From positions 3,967,001 through 4,031,000 of the forward strand of contig NZ_CP014616.1 of NCBI RefSeq assembly GCF_001590685.1: a DNA stretch of 64,000 nucleotides. Reading direction: 5' to 3'. This document shows, one piece after another, positions 63,923-64,000 of this stretch. The notes below the pieces were generated by a model. That model ran no database searches and was not told the origin of the DNA. It worked only from the letters and a program-made list of their open reading frames with translations. Origin of the DNA: Sporosarcina psychrophila (GTDB taxonomy: Bacteria > Bacillota > Bacilli > Bacillales_A > Planococcaceae). Every line of letters begins with the position of its first letter. Position 1 is the first letter of the stretch. A program made the translations under genes and the position numbers.

Positions 63923-64000
63923 TCATAAATTTCCGATGGATAAATATTTCGTTTCTAGATATGGTTCAATTCCTTCAATTCCACCTTCTCGTCCAAGACC
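63923..64000 (-). CDS. Aldehyde dehydrogenase (succinate-semialdehyde type), C-terminal end
   Basis: The last 25 codons read GLGREGGIEGIEPYLETKYL and end SIGNL, a C-terminus typical of NAD(P)-dependent succinate-semialdehyde dehydrogenases (GLGREG..GIE.Y.E.KY). The rest lies outside the window. Confidence 0.75.
   Translation of the reverse strand, partial: GLGREGGIEGIEPYLETKYLSIGNL

Overview
The window looks like the chromosome of an aerobic, endospore-forming Gram-positive of the order Bacillales, probably a Planococcaceae-type bacterium (Sporosarcina or Lysinibacillus-like). This is an inference from low-GC DNA, strong AGGAGG-type ribosome sites with many TTG starts, an SLH surface-layer protein, the spore cortex hydrolase CwlJ, a Btr-type iron regulator and Fur boxes matching the Bacillus 7-1-7 consensus. 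No rRNA, tRNA or CRISPR was found. Most genes lie on the minus strand.

Layout. 1-1.6 kb: N-terminal part of an SLH-domain surface protein. 2.4-3.8 kb: COG2403 GTPase. 4.3-11.3 kb: histidine-utilisation block (AraC-type regulator, then hutU-hutI-hutG-YjiH with start/stop overlaps) lacking hutH. 11.5-12.4 kb: dead Mrr-type restriction endonuclease and a small sigma-region-4 protein. 12.6-22.9 kb: the most interesting block, an IclR-controlled unit with a complete oligopeptide-type ABC importer followed by DUF917, DUF1177, AroM and an M29-type metallopeptidase, which reads as an uptake and breakdown pathway for an unidentified peptide-like or hydantoin-like compound. 23.7-24.7 kb: wrecked subtilisin-like protease. 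25.2-27.9 kb: siderophore-binding lipoprotein with a Btr-like regulator. 28.7-31 kb: cwlJ, a truncated sensor kinase and a secreted repeat-rich protein. 31.3-34.2 kb: first Fur-box iron ABC operon.

34.3-34.6 kb: long array of a 21-bp repeat. 34.7-37.4 kb: methyltransferase, SDR (acetoin reductase-like) and AlkD-like protein. 38.1-41.8 kb: plus-strand four-gene operon (aldehyde dehydrogenase, beta-hydroxyacid dehydrogenase, two membrane proteins). 42.6-48.3 kb: aldehyde dehydrogenase, MFS transporter and DHDPS-family enzyme under an XRE-cupin regulator, containing broken second copies of both enzyme types. 48.8-52.4 kb: YhgE/Pip-like membrane protein and a divergent LysR/EamA pair. 53-57.8 kb: second Fur-box iron operon (ATPase, binding protein, two permeases, a permease relic and a BesA/Fes-like esterase). 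58-64 kb: IS21 remnant, truncated DUF421 gene, intact IS3-family element, msrA, MarR-DUF2798, ISL3 remnant and the last codons of an aldehyde dehydrogenase.

Two repeat systems run through the intergenic DNA. One is an approximately 140-bp element with an ATTAGATATT/AATACCTAAT hairpin and a GTACCTGAAATTAA end, in about a dozen full, variant or decayed copies, often with that end close to the stop codon of a minus-strand gene. The other is the 21-bp GGTTGGACACTTTCC-type array at 34.3 and 52.4 kb with a fragment at 50.15 kb. Neither is explained by the genes.
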